From Glycine soja (Eukaryota; Streptophyta; Magnoliopsida; Fabales; Fabaceae): 64,000 bases of DNA. The first letter of the stretch is position 1, and the number at the start of each line of letters is the position of its first letter. A model generated the notes under the pieces. That model made no database searches. It was not told where the DNA came from and saw only the letters and a list, made by a program, of their open reading frames with translations. The DNA is taken from positions 32,119,280 to 32,183,279 of the forward strand of contig NC_041019.1 of assembly GCF_004193775.1 (NCBI RefSeq), given 5' to 3'. Positions 1 to 9,606 of the stretch are shown one piece after another. The position numbers were made by a program, and so were the translations under genes.

Positions 1-202
1 ATTGACATTATTAGAAGTACTCAAAAGTTCTGTGGGCAATCCCACCTAATGATCCCTTAAGATTTTTAGTGTCAGAGATAAAAAAAGTTTCATGGTTCAA
101 AATAGACCTGCTAGTTGTACATTTGTGTGTTTGTATGCACAAGGAGTTAATTAAGCCAATTTTTTAAAACTCATACTCATCTTTAAATTCAAACAAATTC
201 AG

Positions 203-204
<2 letters not shown>

Positions 205-236
<32 letters not shown>
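205..236. repeat. (AT)16 microsatellite
   Basis: Sixteen uninterrupted AT dinucleotides in an AT-rich stretch. The rest of 1-506 shows no gene that I can support. Confidence 0.95.
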
Positions 237-239
<3 letters not shown>

Positions 240-506
240 CAAGGTTCCAAGGAACATCACAGTAGAGAACATGGGCCCCAAAAGATCAAATAAATCTTGC
301 TGTTTTTGGCTGTCAACCAAATTAGTTCAGAAAAATAATTAATTAGTAGTCAATATTAATTAACTTGAAAAAGTTTACATGAAATTTAAATGTGAAAGAT
401 CATAATTAAGAATACCAAACACATAGTCATGAGAGCAAATTAATCCATCTTTGGTTTCAATATTATTGACAAATAGAACGGATATGTAAACTATTAAATA
501 ACTTAC

Positions 507-1021
507 ATATTTTCTGCTTTTCTCCAGAAAATTAGACCAAACATTACACCATAGGCTAATGTGAAGAAGAATCGAATTCCATTATATGGAGGATTTCTCC
601 AATATGACCAATATTGCTTCCAAAGACAATACTTTTATGTTTCCATATTATACATTATTTGGTATAATCATGTAGCCCATTGAAGTTTCATAATTTTTTT
701 TCTAAAAGTTTAGATACTTTATGATACATATTGGTGAAGTATTTAAGAGTATTGGTATCAGAATACCTTAAGTAAATTAAAGTATTGATTTATCATAAAT
801 TGTGCAACACACATAGAAGCAGTTGTAGCATCAAGGCCAGATGTTGGTTCATCAATGAAAATGATTGAAGGGTTGGCAACCAATTCTACAGCAATAGTAA
901 GCCTTTTCCTTTGTTCCGTTGATAGACCATCTATGCCTTGAAGACCCACAAGTGCATCTTTGATTGGTTTAAGCTCAACCCATTCCATAACTTCTTCAAC
1001 AAACATATGCACCCCAAACAA
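507..1021 (-). pseudogene. PDR-type ABC transporter (ABCG full-size) fragment
   Basis: Two pieces of a plant PDR/ABCG transporter are visible on the minus strand. The first (1021 to about 835) encodes the first-nucleotide-binding-domain stretch [12 protein letters not shown], the ABC signature region [15 protein letters not shown] and the Walker B/D-loop [11 protein letters not shown]. The second (628-507) encodes the start of the membrane domain, [16 protein letters not shown] followed by a hydrophobic helix, and ends at a perfect GTAAGT splice donor. In intact family members more than 100 residues separate these pieces. Here only about 200 bp remain and the intervening frame is not homologous. 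The family exports hydrophobic compounds across the plasma membrane, but this copy cannot encode a working pump. It may be a relic of a neighbouring gene or a transposed fragment. Confidence 0.85.
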
Positions 1022-1346
1022 AAATGAAATAAAGGCATTGATCGAGTTCGATTAGGATATACTATATAACTTTACATGACTCCAAGTGAAAAATCAAAAT
1101 ATTGCATCCTTGTGAATTCAAACTCAAAGTGGTAGTTTAGAATTCATTCCTTCTTATCTTATTATTTAGACTTAAATATATTTTTTTCTTGAAAAATTAT
1201 TGAATTTTATATTTGTTCTTTATAATTTTTTTCTTGACTTTTGTTTCCTAAAAAATGTCAAAAACCATTCAAAAATTCATACCCTACACCAGATTTTAGA
1301 AATTCAATTCACCCTCTACATAAAGCTTTTTTTTTAAAGGCAAATA
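1022..1346. other. AT-rich spacer, no gene seen
   Basis: About 325 bp of AT-rich DNA between the ABC fragment and the ALOG fragment. I searched for the left end of a CACTA-type element here (CACTA plus subterminal repeats) and found no convincing one. Confidence 0.6.
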
Positions 1347-1440
1347 TTAGGGACCGTGGTTCTTGAGGTATTGACCGAAGGTGTTCCAGTCATGGCGCTT
1401 CTGGTTCTCGTAGCGGCTGCTGCTGGTGATGGAGGTGGAA
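1347..1440 (-). pseudogene. ALOG/LSH domain gene fragment
   Basis: On the minus strand about 30 codons read as a serine-rich leader followed by [20 protein letters not shown]. This is the hallmark start of the ALOG domain of plant LSH (LIGHT-DEPENDENT SHORT HYPOCOTYLS) nuclear regulators. It terminates in a TAA at 1349-1347 right after NHGP, where the domain should continue for about 100 residues. The conserved arginine after QK-R is replaced by histidine. Because it is short, truncated and next to fragments of two unrelated genes, it looks like captured coding DNA rather than a local gene. Confidence 0.8.
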
Positions 1441-1462
1441 GCACAAGCTACCCTATTAGCCT

Positions 1463-1657
1463 ATTTACATTGCTTCTGATTACGCCGTCACCTGCGCCTC
1501 CTTCCGCTCCGACGCCATTCTCCTCGCCGCCTCCGACCTCTCTGACCTCATCTAGGTCTTCAACGTCAAGTCCTACACCGCCCTTCGCCGCCTCAAGTCC
1601 CACTCTTGCCTCGTCTGCTTCGTTCACTTCCCACGCCTCGACAAGCTCCATGGGTCT
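1463..1657 (+). pseudogene. UTP15-like WD40 protein fragment
   Basis: The plus-strand frame beginning around 1478 reads CASFRSDAILLAASDLSDLI, a stop, then VFNVKSYTALRRLKSHS and FPRLDKLH. This matches the first WD40 repeats of plant UTP15/SWA1-type U3 snoRNP proteins, nucleolar factors for 18S rRNA processing. The stop is a TAG where family members have a CAG glutamine, so the copy is broken. It begins and ends abruptly inside the propeller and runs in frame into a retrotransposon integrase tail. The identification rests on my memory of the family; a protein search would confirm it. Confidence 0.7.
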
Positions 1658-1718
1658 TTCAAGATCTTGAGGAAGATTGGCCAAGTGGCTTATCAACTTG
1701 AGCTACCTCCCTCTGGTG
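1658..1718 (+). pseudogene. Ty3 integrase C-terminal fragment
   Basis: About 20 codons in the same frame as the WD40 fragment read FKILRKIGQVAYQLELPP. This is the strongly conserved beta-barrel that follows the integrase core in plant Ty3 elements (compare the same region of element A near 5800). Nothing else of the element is present. It is probably part of the same captured patch. Confidence 0.7.
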
Positions 1719-1819
1719 AAGAGAGAAACGACGTTGGTTTGCATTAGAACTTTAGGGTTTTAATTTGCAAAACTCAGGAAGAGTATTAAATAAGGTTAGG
1801 TCTGAGAGAGGCTCGTGGT

Positions 1820-2011
1820 ACGCATTTCCTTTCGCATTCTACGTCGATTTTCCAAGAACCGATGTCGTAATGAATTTTCAAAGATGGGTTTATCAACACC
1901 GTCTTTAAAATTTTCTAATTATTTACAAAAATGTCATTGCTTTACTTACGACATCGATTTTTATACAACCATTGTAAAATCTGCGTCGTAGTAAAGCGCT
2001 TTCTAGTTGTG
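1820..2011. mobile_element. CACTA-like DNA transposon terminal region
   Basis: The block carries several direct and inverted copies of a motif like ACGACATCGATTTTTA (for example around 1843-1871 and 1945-1965). It ends in a sequence whose reverse complement begins CACAACTAGAAAGCGC. Terminal CACTA-like bases followed by dense subterminal repeats are typical of plant En/Spm (CACTA) elements. The terminal bases are CACAA rather than CACTA and no matching left end was found, so the element is decayed or this is only one end. It would be the likely vehicle for the gene fragments at 1347-1718. Confidence 0.45.
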
Positions 2012-2246
2012 ACATCACTTTTTTTTTAAACATCACCTATTAGTCAACTAATTATTGATAATTGTTTTCTTAAAAAATTACTGATAATTATTTCATTTTA
2101 AATAAATTCTTTAAATAATTCTAATAATATAAAATTTTATTAACACTAAAAAAATTATGCCCTCTAAAAATGCAGTCCTAGGCCGATGCTTACCCAGACG
2201 TTGTTCAAGGCCTCCATTAGATTCAACCACTGTTTCAGCTCAAACA

Positions 2247-2257
2247 CTATATATAGA
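2247..2257 (+). promoter_or_regulatory. Orphan TATA box candidate
   Basis: ACTATATATAG lies about 50 bp before an ATG at 2308 whose frame closes after five codons. It looks like the severed 5' end of a gene, or a chance match in AT-rich DNA. The rest of 2012-2530 shows no gene. Confidence 0.25.
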
Positions 2258-2531
2258 GCATGAAATGCAGCTAAATCAGTGTGACTGAAGAATCAAGAGA
2301 TATTCTCATGGCTTTTGTGATTTAATTAATTGTGTTGTTTTTTTTATTGATAATAGTGTATAGTGTCTTTGGCACGGGTCTTATACTTTAAGATACCCTT
2401 TCCATGTTCAATTAAATTTTGGCTTAAAATAAAAATAGAATTTTCATCAAATTCAATTTCATTAAACATTAAATTTATTAAGAATACATCACTAGTAAGC
2501 AAATAAAAAAGTAAACAACATTAGACTTTTT

Positions 2532-2537
2532 TTTATT
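2532..2537 (-). terminator. Candidate polyadenylation signal of the lectin gene
   Basis: AATAAA on the minus strand about 60 bp past the lectin stop codon. This is a suitable distance for a plant near-upstream element, but in AT-rich DNA the motif is weak evidence. Confidence 0.4.
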
Positions 2538-2595
2538 AAAAATATCATGAATCTCCCTCTTTTTATGCCATAGACCATAGTGGGGCATAACTGTT

Positions 2596-3393
2596 TTAAT
2601 AGAAGCTAGACGTGAAGGTCCAAGAGAAAATCTTGTGTATTTCAACCAATTGTCCTGTGGCACCTGAGAACCCAACTGTAACCCATTCTGGCAGAACAGT
2701 TCTCAAATCAATCACAAACGAGAGGCTAGTCGCATTCACTTTGCTTCCAGGGTATGTTACAAGTACGTTTAAACTCTTGCCAACGGGCTCATAGTTCAAA
2801 TTCGCATATGCAACAAATCCATTCACAGCATTTCCAGTTTCCCATTTTCTCGTCGCCACCGAAGCAATGGAGTTAACATCAATGCCCACATGGGCAGAGG
2901 GAGGGTCCCAGGGGTTCCCACTGAAAGAGTCTAATTCAACGGCCACTATTTGGTTTTTGTATACATTTAGGGCATAGTTAGGGCTGAAGAGTCCGAGGAA
3001 TCCACCACTTGAGTTGTTGGGGATGTTGGAGTTGAACGGTGCGAGGAAGAAGGCGATGCCGTCGCCAAAGAGTCCAGGAACATTCGGCATAACGACGAAG
3101 GAGAAGGTTGTGTTGAAACCGGCGAGCTTGCCGGTTTTGGCGTCCCAAAGGTGCACGGGTGCAGCGTAGGACGCTCTACCAACGCTGTTGGGGGCAACAG
3201 GTGTGAGCTTTATGGCGCCTTCTGAATTGACATAGGCATCGCCTTGGAGGGTGATGTCGTTTGTGTAGGAGCCAAAACTAGGGAATGAGAAAGAAACTGA
3301 TTTAACGTTGTGGACCAACGCAAGGAAGGAAATAATGAGCACGAGAATAGAGAAGAGGGTTTGTGTTTGAGCCCTTGAGTTTTTGATGGCCAT
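2596..3393 (-). CDS. Legume lectin (L-type), secreted, intact
   Basis: A single intact exon of 265 codons, usual for legume lectins (about 250-290). Residues 1 to about 32 form a signal peptide with hydrophobic core LFSILVLIISFLALV. The mature part is one legume-lectin beta-sandwich. The metal site is complete: AVELDSF (Glu153, Asp155), Asn160, WDPPSAH (Asp163, His168), then VGIDVNSI. The sugar-binding Asp is in FGDGIAFFL (Asp111) and the glycine-rich loop is GGFLGLF around 130-136. NTT, NSS and NAT are possible N-glycosylation sites. Members bind mono- or oligosaccharides with Ca2+ and Mn2+ and act in seeds, vegetative storage or defence; which applies here cannot be told. It lacks the C-terminal kinase of lectin receptor kinases. 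A TATA box lies about 85 bp upstream. The frame is intact while its flanks are full of debris, so it is the best candidate for a working host gene. Confidence 0.93.
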   Translation of the reverse strand: MAIKNSRAQTQTLFSILVLIISFLALVHNVKSVSFSFPSFGSYTNDITLQGDAYVNSEGAIKLTPVAPNSVGRASYAAPVHLWDAKTGKLAGFNTTFSFVVMPNVPGLFGDGIAFFLAPFNSNIPNNSSGGFLGLFSPNYALNVYKNQIVAVELDSFSGNPWDPPSAHVGIDVNSIASVATRKWETGNAVNGFVAYANLNYEPVGKSLNVLVTYPGSKVNATSLSFVIDLRTVLPEWVTVGFSGATGQLVEIHKIFSWTFTSSFY

Positions 3394-3475
3394 GTTTCAA
3401 AAATTTTCAACTAGTAAATTAATTTGACTAATGTTAATTTTGTTGATGCGGAGGATGCCATTGCTAATGTTCCAC

Positions 3476-3488
3476 ATTATATATATTC
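3476..3488 (-). promoter_or_regulatory. TATA box of the lectin gene
   Basis: GAATATATATAAT on the minus strand, about 85 bp upstream of the lectin ATG. This fits a short 5' untranslated leader of about 50 bases. Confidence 0.6.
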
Positions 3489-4973
3489 AGCTTTCAGGGA
3501 AAGCATGGTCTAAGAATAAGAATAAGGGAGGAAAAGGCCAAAAAAGTTGATGATGAAAATGATCAAGGAAACTAGGCAGGCCAGCGGCCAGCAAAGAAAC
3601 TTAAAACATTAATTTATAATTTTATATCATAAGAAGCCAAATGGCTTACATAGAACATTGACTGTGTTTGAACTAGTAAAGGGTGTTTAAAACAATGAAA
3701 TTCCCATTTTGCATGTGACCAAGTTTGCTATCTCGTCCTTGTCCATACAACCAAGCGCGTAAATAGAAGTTAAAACTAAAACACTGTAACATGTAATGCT
3801 GAGGATACAAATCTTTTATCTGCTTGACGTACGCTACTAATATAAACAAATATTTATTATACAGCTTTTAAAATAATCATACTCGTATGTAAGGACCTTT
3901 AGTAATAATACATTTTAAAAAAATATAGCAATTCAAACACATGTTCGTAACTCGTAAGCTAACTCTGCTTAGGCGGCATGTATTTTGCTTTTTGTCTTTT
4001 TTGGTGAGTAACGGTATATATTTCATTAGTATATATTAATTTAGGGTTGGTAAAAAATAAGTTGGATGAAAATTAAAAAGAAAAAGATGAAGGTAAATAG
4101 GTGAAAAATAAAGTAGAAATTAATGGTGTTTGATTGAAATAAAATAAGAAAAAAAATGACAATAAAGATAAAGATATGAATTAAAATAGATGAGAAATAA
4201 TTATACAGTGTACAGTGTCCTACTTTTGTATAGAAATATTTGCACCATCTTTCTCTAATATCAAATAATACATATTGATTCCGTCTTTTCTCTCCCTCCT
4301 ATTTCTCTTCTACCAAGTATCTACGGGCTCAATGAAAATACATTGAATGTTTAAAAAAACTTCATAAGATAAATTTGATAATTAAAATGTTAAAATATTA
4401 TTTTTTTGTAAAATGCAAATTTTAATAATTTAGTAAGTAGTTTTCTGTATAAAGAGATAGAGGAAGGAGAGACAATGAAATACGAATTTTAATTAGAACA
4501 AGGATAAGCAATTTTATTTCACTATTAACATGTTTATGTTGTCGATGTATTTATTATTGTATGGATAATTATATTTTATTGGTTTAATTATATTTTAAAT
4601 ATTAAATTTACTTATTTTTATTATTTCATTAAAAAATAATTACAATTTAATATAAAAGAATTTATTCTGAATAAATCAAATTTAGATAAAGGAATAATCT
4701 TAATTATATACTACGTTAAATTTTCATTAGCATAAATACAATCACATTATAGTATAACAATAATTTTATTTATTTATTTTAAGAATGAATTTTTCTATAA
4801 CTTAATTAAAACTTCATAGAAATTAGTTAAACTCCTCACCGCTAGGCAGATACTAATATATTTTTCTATAAATAAATTTAGCTTATGATTAAATTATACA
4901 TATAAACATCATGAGTCAAGTAAATGCTAAAAGTATAAATTCACAATGCCTATATGAATAATTTAGTTATCGT
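3489..4973. other. AT-rich intergenic spacer
   Basis: About 1.5 kb with no open frame of interest and no recognisable repeat ends. It ends abruptly at 4974, where homology to the 5' part of element A begins. Confidence 0.7.
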
Positions 4974-5305
4974 TATGTGCTGGAGGGTGTCACTAAGGGA
5001 AAGCTGGTGGGTGGTTAGCTTGGTAATGGCTTCATCAAGCCTATCAGAGTTGGCTTTGGATCGCGTGGATTCTGCCATGGAAACAAGTCAACAAGAGCAC
5101 CAAATTGGTAGGGCCTTTGTGTATACTGGACTTCGAGGGCCAGAACCTCTAGAACAAAAGGGAAGAAAGGAGGAGAAAAGGTAATAATTTCATTCATTCA
5201 TCCTCTCCTTATTACAAATGATTAGTATTTATAGCGATATTGTTCTAACAAAATTTGAAATTTTGTGATACATGATCCTAACGGAATTTGGAAATGGAGG
5301 GCTAA
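4974..5305 (-). repeat. Element A direct repeat, downstream copy (LTR plus gag start)
   Basis: Aligns with 9274-9606 with scattered substitutions and small indels. On the minus strand it holds the LTR-like part (about 5110-5305, with TGCTCT-type sequence after it) and then a second copy of the gag N-terminus reading MAESTRSKANSD. The copy ends at 4974 inside gag. Confidence 0.85.
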
Positions 5306-5360
5306 ATGGCAGACAAGGATGCAAATGGTCGACAGGATTGCTAGCTCAGCACTAAATCCG

Positions 5361-6859
5361 TTAAACAAAATCTTTCAGGTATGCAGGGGAAATGCTTTGT
5401 CTCCTGGGCCTTGCTCTAGCTGGTGCTTGTGTATTCTGCTGGTTGCTATCATTTTCGGGTACCTCCAAAAGCACCTTGTCCTCAAGGTGGTAAGTAGATT
5501 TCAATGGATCCCAATCTTCCCATGACGTGTCATTTGGGGAAAGGCCCGCCCATTGAATTAGGACCTGCAATTTGGCTCACGACGGATGCTGACAATGGCT
5601 AAAGGAGTAATGAGGGGTTGATGGTTGATGAAAGTCGTGGGTAATGCCAATGGTGGAGTAGTGTTGCTCGAAGAATAAAAAGGTTTCAGCATAGAGATGT
5701 GGAACACAGAATGAATATGAGCACTTTCGGGTAGTTGCAGCTTGTAAGCTGTTTTGCCATATTGAGCTATTATCGAAAAGGGCCCATACAATCTTTTAGT
5801 TAACTTTGATGATCCCAGGTGATGTCCAGAAATCAAACTTTGACGATGTGGTTGCAGTTTGACCATTACTAGATCTCCAATCTAGAAGTGAGTATCACTC
5901 CTCTTGCTATCAGCATATTGTTTCATAACTTGTTGGGCCTTTAATAGCTTCCGTTGGACTTTAGTAAAAATGGCGTTCCGATTGGTCAGCAATTCATTGA
6001 CAACATCCACATTGGAAGTTCCAGTAATATGTTGAGGGAAGGTAATGGGCTTCTTGCCAAAGGTTATCTTGTAGGGAGAAGCACCAGACCCAGAGTGGCG
6101 CGGTGTATTATAAGACCATTTAACCCAACTGAGAAATTTCCCCCATGTTGTTGGCTTCTTATGAACAAAGCTACACAAACACTGTTCAATGACGTGATTA
6201 AGCACCTCGGTCTGTCCCTCCGTCTGCGGGTGATAAGCAGAACTCATTCGCAGATGGGTACCACTGAGGCGAAACAACTCTTGCCAAAAACGGCAGATGA
6301 ATAAAGGGTCGCGGTCCAAAACTAAACTTCGGGGCATTCCGTGGAGTTTTCCGACAATGTCGATGAATAAAACTGCTACCGAAAAGGACGTGTGGTTTGT
6401 GGGTAACATACCCAAGTGAATGCCCTTTGAAAAATGGTCCACCACAATAAGAATGATAGTGTTTCCGCGAAAAGGTGGTAAGCCCGTGATGAATTCTAGT
6501 GAAAGATTTTCCCACGGCCGACATGGTACCAATAATGGACATAGCAACCCGGCATCACTCTTGGTTTCATACATTGTGTGCTGACAATCTATACACGCCG
6601 CCAGAAAGTGTTCCACATCTTTTCACAGTCCTGACCAATTGAAATTCTCCGTCAGCCTTGCAAAAGTCTTGGCTATGCCCATATGCCCCCTAGTTGGTGT
6701 CGAATGATACTCTTCAAGCAACATCAGAATGAATTTGGATCCTTGTGGTAACCAAATATGATCTCGTTTAAGGATAAAGTCATTCGCAACAGGGTCGTTA
6801 GATGATTGCTTCTTAAGCTCTTCTAAGAATTTCGGGGAAGGAATAGAAAGCAATAACAT
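5361..6859 (-). pseudogene. Integrase with C-terminal chromodomain (element A)
   Basis: Three consecutive minus-strand frames cover the zinc-binding N-terminus (HMGIAKTF near 6690), the DDE core (FITGLP and VVDHFSKGIHL near 6430, LVLDRDPLF near 6310, HPQTEGQTEVLN near 6220), the linker barrel (TAYKLQLPE near 5740) and a chromodomain (VLIQWAGLSPNDTSWEDW near 5540). Integrases of this class insert the cDNA, and the chromodomain can steer insertion to modified histones. The frame is broken between 6616 and 6623, around 5870 and again near 5560, so no functional protein is made. Confidence 0.85.
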
Positions 6860-7438
6860 GGTACTCGTAGTGGAATCAGGGAGTCTAGATAAGGCATCCG
6901 CGGCCAGGTTATGCTTCCCGGCACGATACTGAATGCGATAATCATAACCCAGGAGTCTGGCCTCCGGTGTTTGGACTACCTATGTCATTAATTCCTTAAG
7001 GCTGTGGTGATTAGTAAGAATGACAAAGGGATGACTTAAGAAATACTAGCGCCACTTCTTGACAGCAGTGGTGATTGCACATGGTTCCCTAACATAGGTG
7101 GAGGCACGCAGAACTTTGGGACTAATTAGCTTGCTGAAGAAAGCGATGGGGTGTCCATTTTGCGATAGAACCACGCCCATGCCCACTCGAAAGACGTCCA
7201 TATCTAATGTAAATGGAAGGAAGAAATTTTGTAACAATAAAACAAGGGTTGTGGTCAGAGCTTCTTTTAACATATCAAAAGCTTGTTGAGCAGTGTTGGA
7301 CCAGACAAATGAGTCCTTGGTCATCAAGTGATGCAATGGTGTGGCAATTGAAGCGTATCCACGGATGAAGCATCGATAGAATCCAGCGAGGCCTAAGAAG
7401 CTGCGTAGCGCTAGGGTGGACTGTGGAATTGGCCACTG
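6860..7438 (-). pseudogene. RNase H region (element A)
   Basis: The minus-strand stretch 7336-7046 reads as the connection and RNase H start, with FVWSNTAQQAFDMLKEAL and LDMDVFRVGMGVVLSQ. This is the Ty3 RNase H pattern in which the usual DAS of the active site is degenerate. Stop codons close the frame on both sides, and the region to 6860 has only scattered similarity. Confidence 0.75.
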
Positions 7439-8829
7439 TTAGATAGCCTGTATTTTGGACCCAATCGATTCGACTCCCCTTGATGACACTACATGACCCA
7501 GATATTCAACTTGATTTTGAGAAAATGAACATTTTGACATCTTCAAAGCAAATTGCTCGTCCAGAAGAATCTGGAGTGCCTTCTCCAAATGAATCACGTG
7601 TTCGTCCAGTGTACGACTGTAAATCAAGATATCATCGAAGAAGACGATGATAAATTGATGGAGATGTGGGCGAAGATGGAATTCATGGTAGCTTGAAAGG
7701 AAGAGGGAGAATTACTCAATCCGAAGGGCATCACTTTGAATTCATAGTGTCCATGGTGCGTGCAAAAGCCAGTTTTACCAATATCCTGTTCATGCATACG
7801 AATATGATGATAGCCTTGAAGAAGGTCCAATTTAGAGAACCAACTGGCGCCACCAAGTTCATCCAGAAGTTCATCAATGGTGGAAATTAGGAAGCAATCC
7901 TTGATGGTAATAGCGTTCAAAGCATGGTAATCTACACAAAATCGCCATGTGTCATCATTCTTTTTTACCAGAAGGATCAAAGAAGATAAGGGGCTATTAC
8001 TTGGGCAGATGAGGCCCTTTTGTAACATCTATTTGACTTGAGCTTCAATTTCATTTTTCTGGAAATGAGGGTAGCGGTAAGGGCGTACGTTGATAGGTTT
8101 GGAGTTTGGAAGGAGGTGTATATGGTGGTTGGTTGGTCTGGAAGGTGGTAGGGACTGGGGTGGCTGGAACAGAGACTGATATTTTTTTAGGATGTGGGAA
8201 ATATCGGGAGGGAACTGGGTGGATAGTGTTTGGTCTAGTGGAGGTTCTTTGGGGATAAGAGAAATATGGAAGTAAGCACTGACACTCTTCCTGCAAATTA
8301 AACAACGAAGTTGGGGTGGGGAAAACAAGTGGAATATACAGTCAACGTCACCCTGAAGCTCAACAAGACGACCCTCATGGGAGAACTTTATGGATAACAT
8401 GTTGTAATCAGTGAGCACCAGTCCCAAATATTTGAGCCACTGGACGCCTAAGACCATATTAGCACTGCATAATGGCAAGAGATGAAGATCAACTATGAAT
8501 GTGATGCTTTGGATGACTACGGGAACTGATTCACAAAGGTGGTGGTAGTGGAGAAATTGACCATTGCCCATCATGACTTTGAGAGGTGCGGTAGCCCGAG
8601 AAGCTAAGCCCAATTGATGTGCCAAAGATTCTTGTATAAAGTTGTGGGTACTCCCCGCATCAACTAGAATCAACACCTGTTGCTTCCCAGTAGAACCCAG
8701 TAAGCATAGTGTCTCTGGGGCTAAGTGCCCCAAAAGAGAATGGAAACTTATCTGGGCCAGGTCTGGGTTAGGAGGGTTAGGCGGGTCCGGTGGAAGATCT
8801 ATATGAAGAGGGTCTTCTGGAGGGTCCAA
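7439..8829 (-). pseudogene. Protease and reverse transcriptase region (element A)
   Basis: The 266-codon frame at 8829-8029 carries a retroviral-type aspartic protease with ILVDAGSTHNFI (catalytic DAG) and ends in the RT leader. One stop codon separates it from 8028-7624, which has the RT motifs [11 protein letters not shown] and [15 protein letters not shown] one-base deletion near 7665 then shifts the frame; the catalytic FFDD box is readable in another frame near 7635. The thumb continues at 7627-7439 with SKCSFSQNQVEYLGHVVS. The gene has at least one nonsense mutation and one frameshift. Confidence 0.85.
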
Positions 8830-9378
8830 TTCATCATCATTCGCAATGAAAAGGAAAACCCTAGAGGCACATTTGTGGCCACAGTGATACTTCTCATTGC
8901 AGTTAAAGCATAAGCCTCACTCGCAGCGAGAAGCCAAGTCCTCTGGTGACAGGCGTTTGAGGGGCACCGAGGTTTGGAGCTTTGGGGGACTCGACAACAA
9001 TGGAGGTGGTAGGGCCGAAGAAGCGGGCGAAGCGATGGAGGGTGAAGTGGAAGCAATTCGTCCATGCCAAGCTCGACGATGATCGAGAAGCTTTTCCTCC
9101 TGAAGGCGAGCCAATCCAAGGGGGTCCATGTCGTCAAATCAAGGAATGTCAAGTTTCATGTGGTGTACTAAGGAAGGAGACACCGTAGAGGGAAAAGCAG
9201 ATGAAGAAGAGGGTGAGTGAGTGGTTCGATATGGTTTGTAAAGGTGGTGGATAAGCTCATCGAGCTTGTGGGTCATGTGCTGGAGGGTGTCACTAAGGGA
9301 AAGCTGATGGGTGGTTAGCTTGGTAATGGCTTCCTTAAGCCTATCAGAGTTGGCTTTGGATCGCGTGGATTCTGCCAT
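8830..9378 (-). pseudogene. Gag fragment lacking the capsid core (element A)
   Basis: The N-terminal coiled segment (MAESTRSKANSD at 9378, then LSLSDTLQHMTHKLDEL) runs to HHMKLDIP near 9142. The reading then jumps to DPLGLARLQEEKLL and reaches a CCHC knuckle (CFNCNEKYHCGHKC near 8900). In related elements several hundred bases of capsid lie between MKLDIP-FDG-DPLGW and the later LARLQEEKL. The motif DPLG seems to have been used on both sides of the join, so the capsid core was lost by a short-homology deletion. A frameshift adds to the damage. Confidence 0.75.
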
Positions 9379-9606
9379 GGAAACAAGTCAACGAGAGCAC
9401 CAAATTTTTAGGGCCTTTGTGTATGATGGACTTTGAGGGCCAGAACCTCTAGAACAAAAGGGAAGAAAGGAGGAGAAAAGGTAATAATTCCATTCATTCA
9501 TCCTCTCCTTATTACAAATGATTAGTATTTATAGTGGTATTGTCCTAACGAAATTTGTAATTTTGAGATACATGATCCTAACAATTTGTAATTTGGAAAT
9601 GGAGGG
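9274..9606 (-). repeat. Element A direct repeat, upstream copy (LTR plus gag start)
   Basis: Partner of 4974-5305. On the minus strand the LTR-like portion occupies about 9606-9408 and the gag ATG is at 9378. It stops at 9606, where LTR F begins with TGTTAGTCG. Confidence 0.85.

Larger units (their letters stand above)
4974..9606 (-). mobile_element. Element A: decayed chromodomain Ty3 retrotransposon
   Basis: On the minus strand the order is LTR-like block, gag start, zinc finger, protease, RT, RNase H, integrase with chromodomain, LTR-like block, then a second gag start. Gene order and the C-terminal chromodomain place it among the chromoviruses (Ty3). Every coding region is interrupted. 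The block 4974-5305 repeats 9274-9606 in the same orientation, including the start of gag. This is not a plain two-LTR structure and suggests a partial tandem copy. The right side is cut at 9606 by LTR F; the left breaks at 4974 into unrelated DNA. The LTR limits are not clear because no TG...CA pair is obvious. Confidence 0.85.

Noticed and set aside
507..1021. Functional ABC transporter exons
   Set aside because: More than 100 residues between the Walker B region and the membrane domain are missing and the intervening frame is unrelated.
1021..1350. Left end of the CACTA-like element
   Set aside because: No CACTA-type terminus or matching subterminal repeats could be found, so no left border is claimed.
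1356..1670. 104-codon Ser/Pro-rich open frame
   Set aside because: Alternate frame of the WD40 fragment; low complexity only because the real frame is GC-rich. No similarity in this frame.
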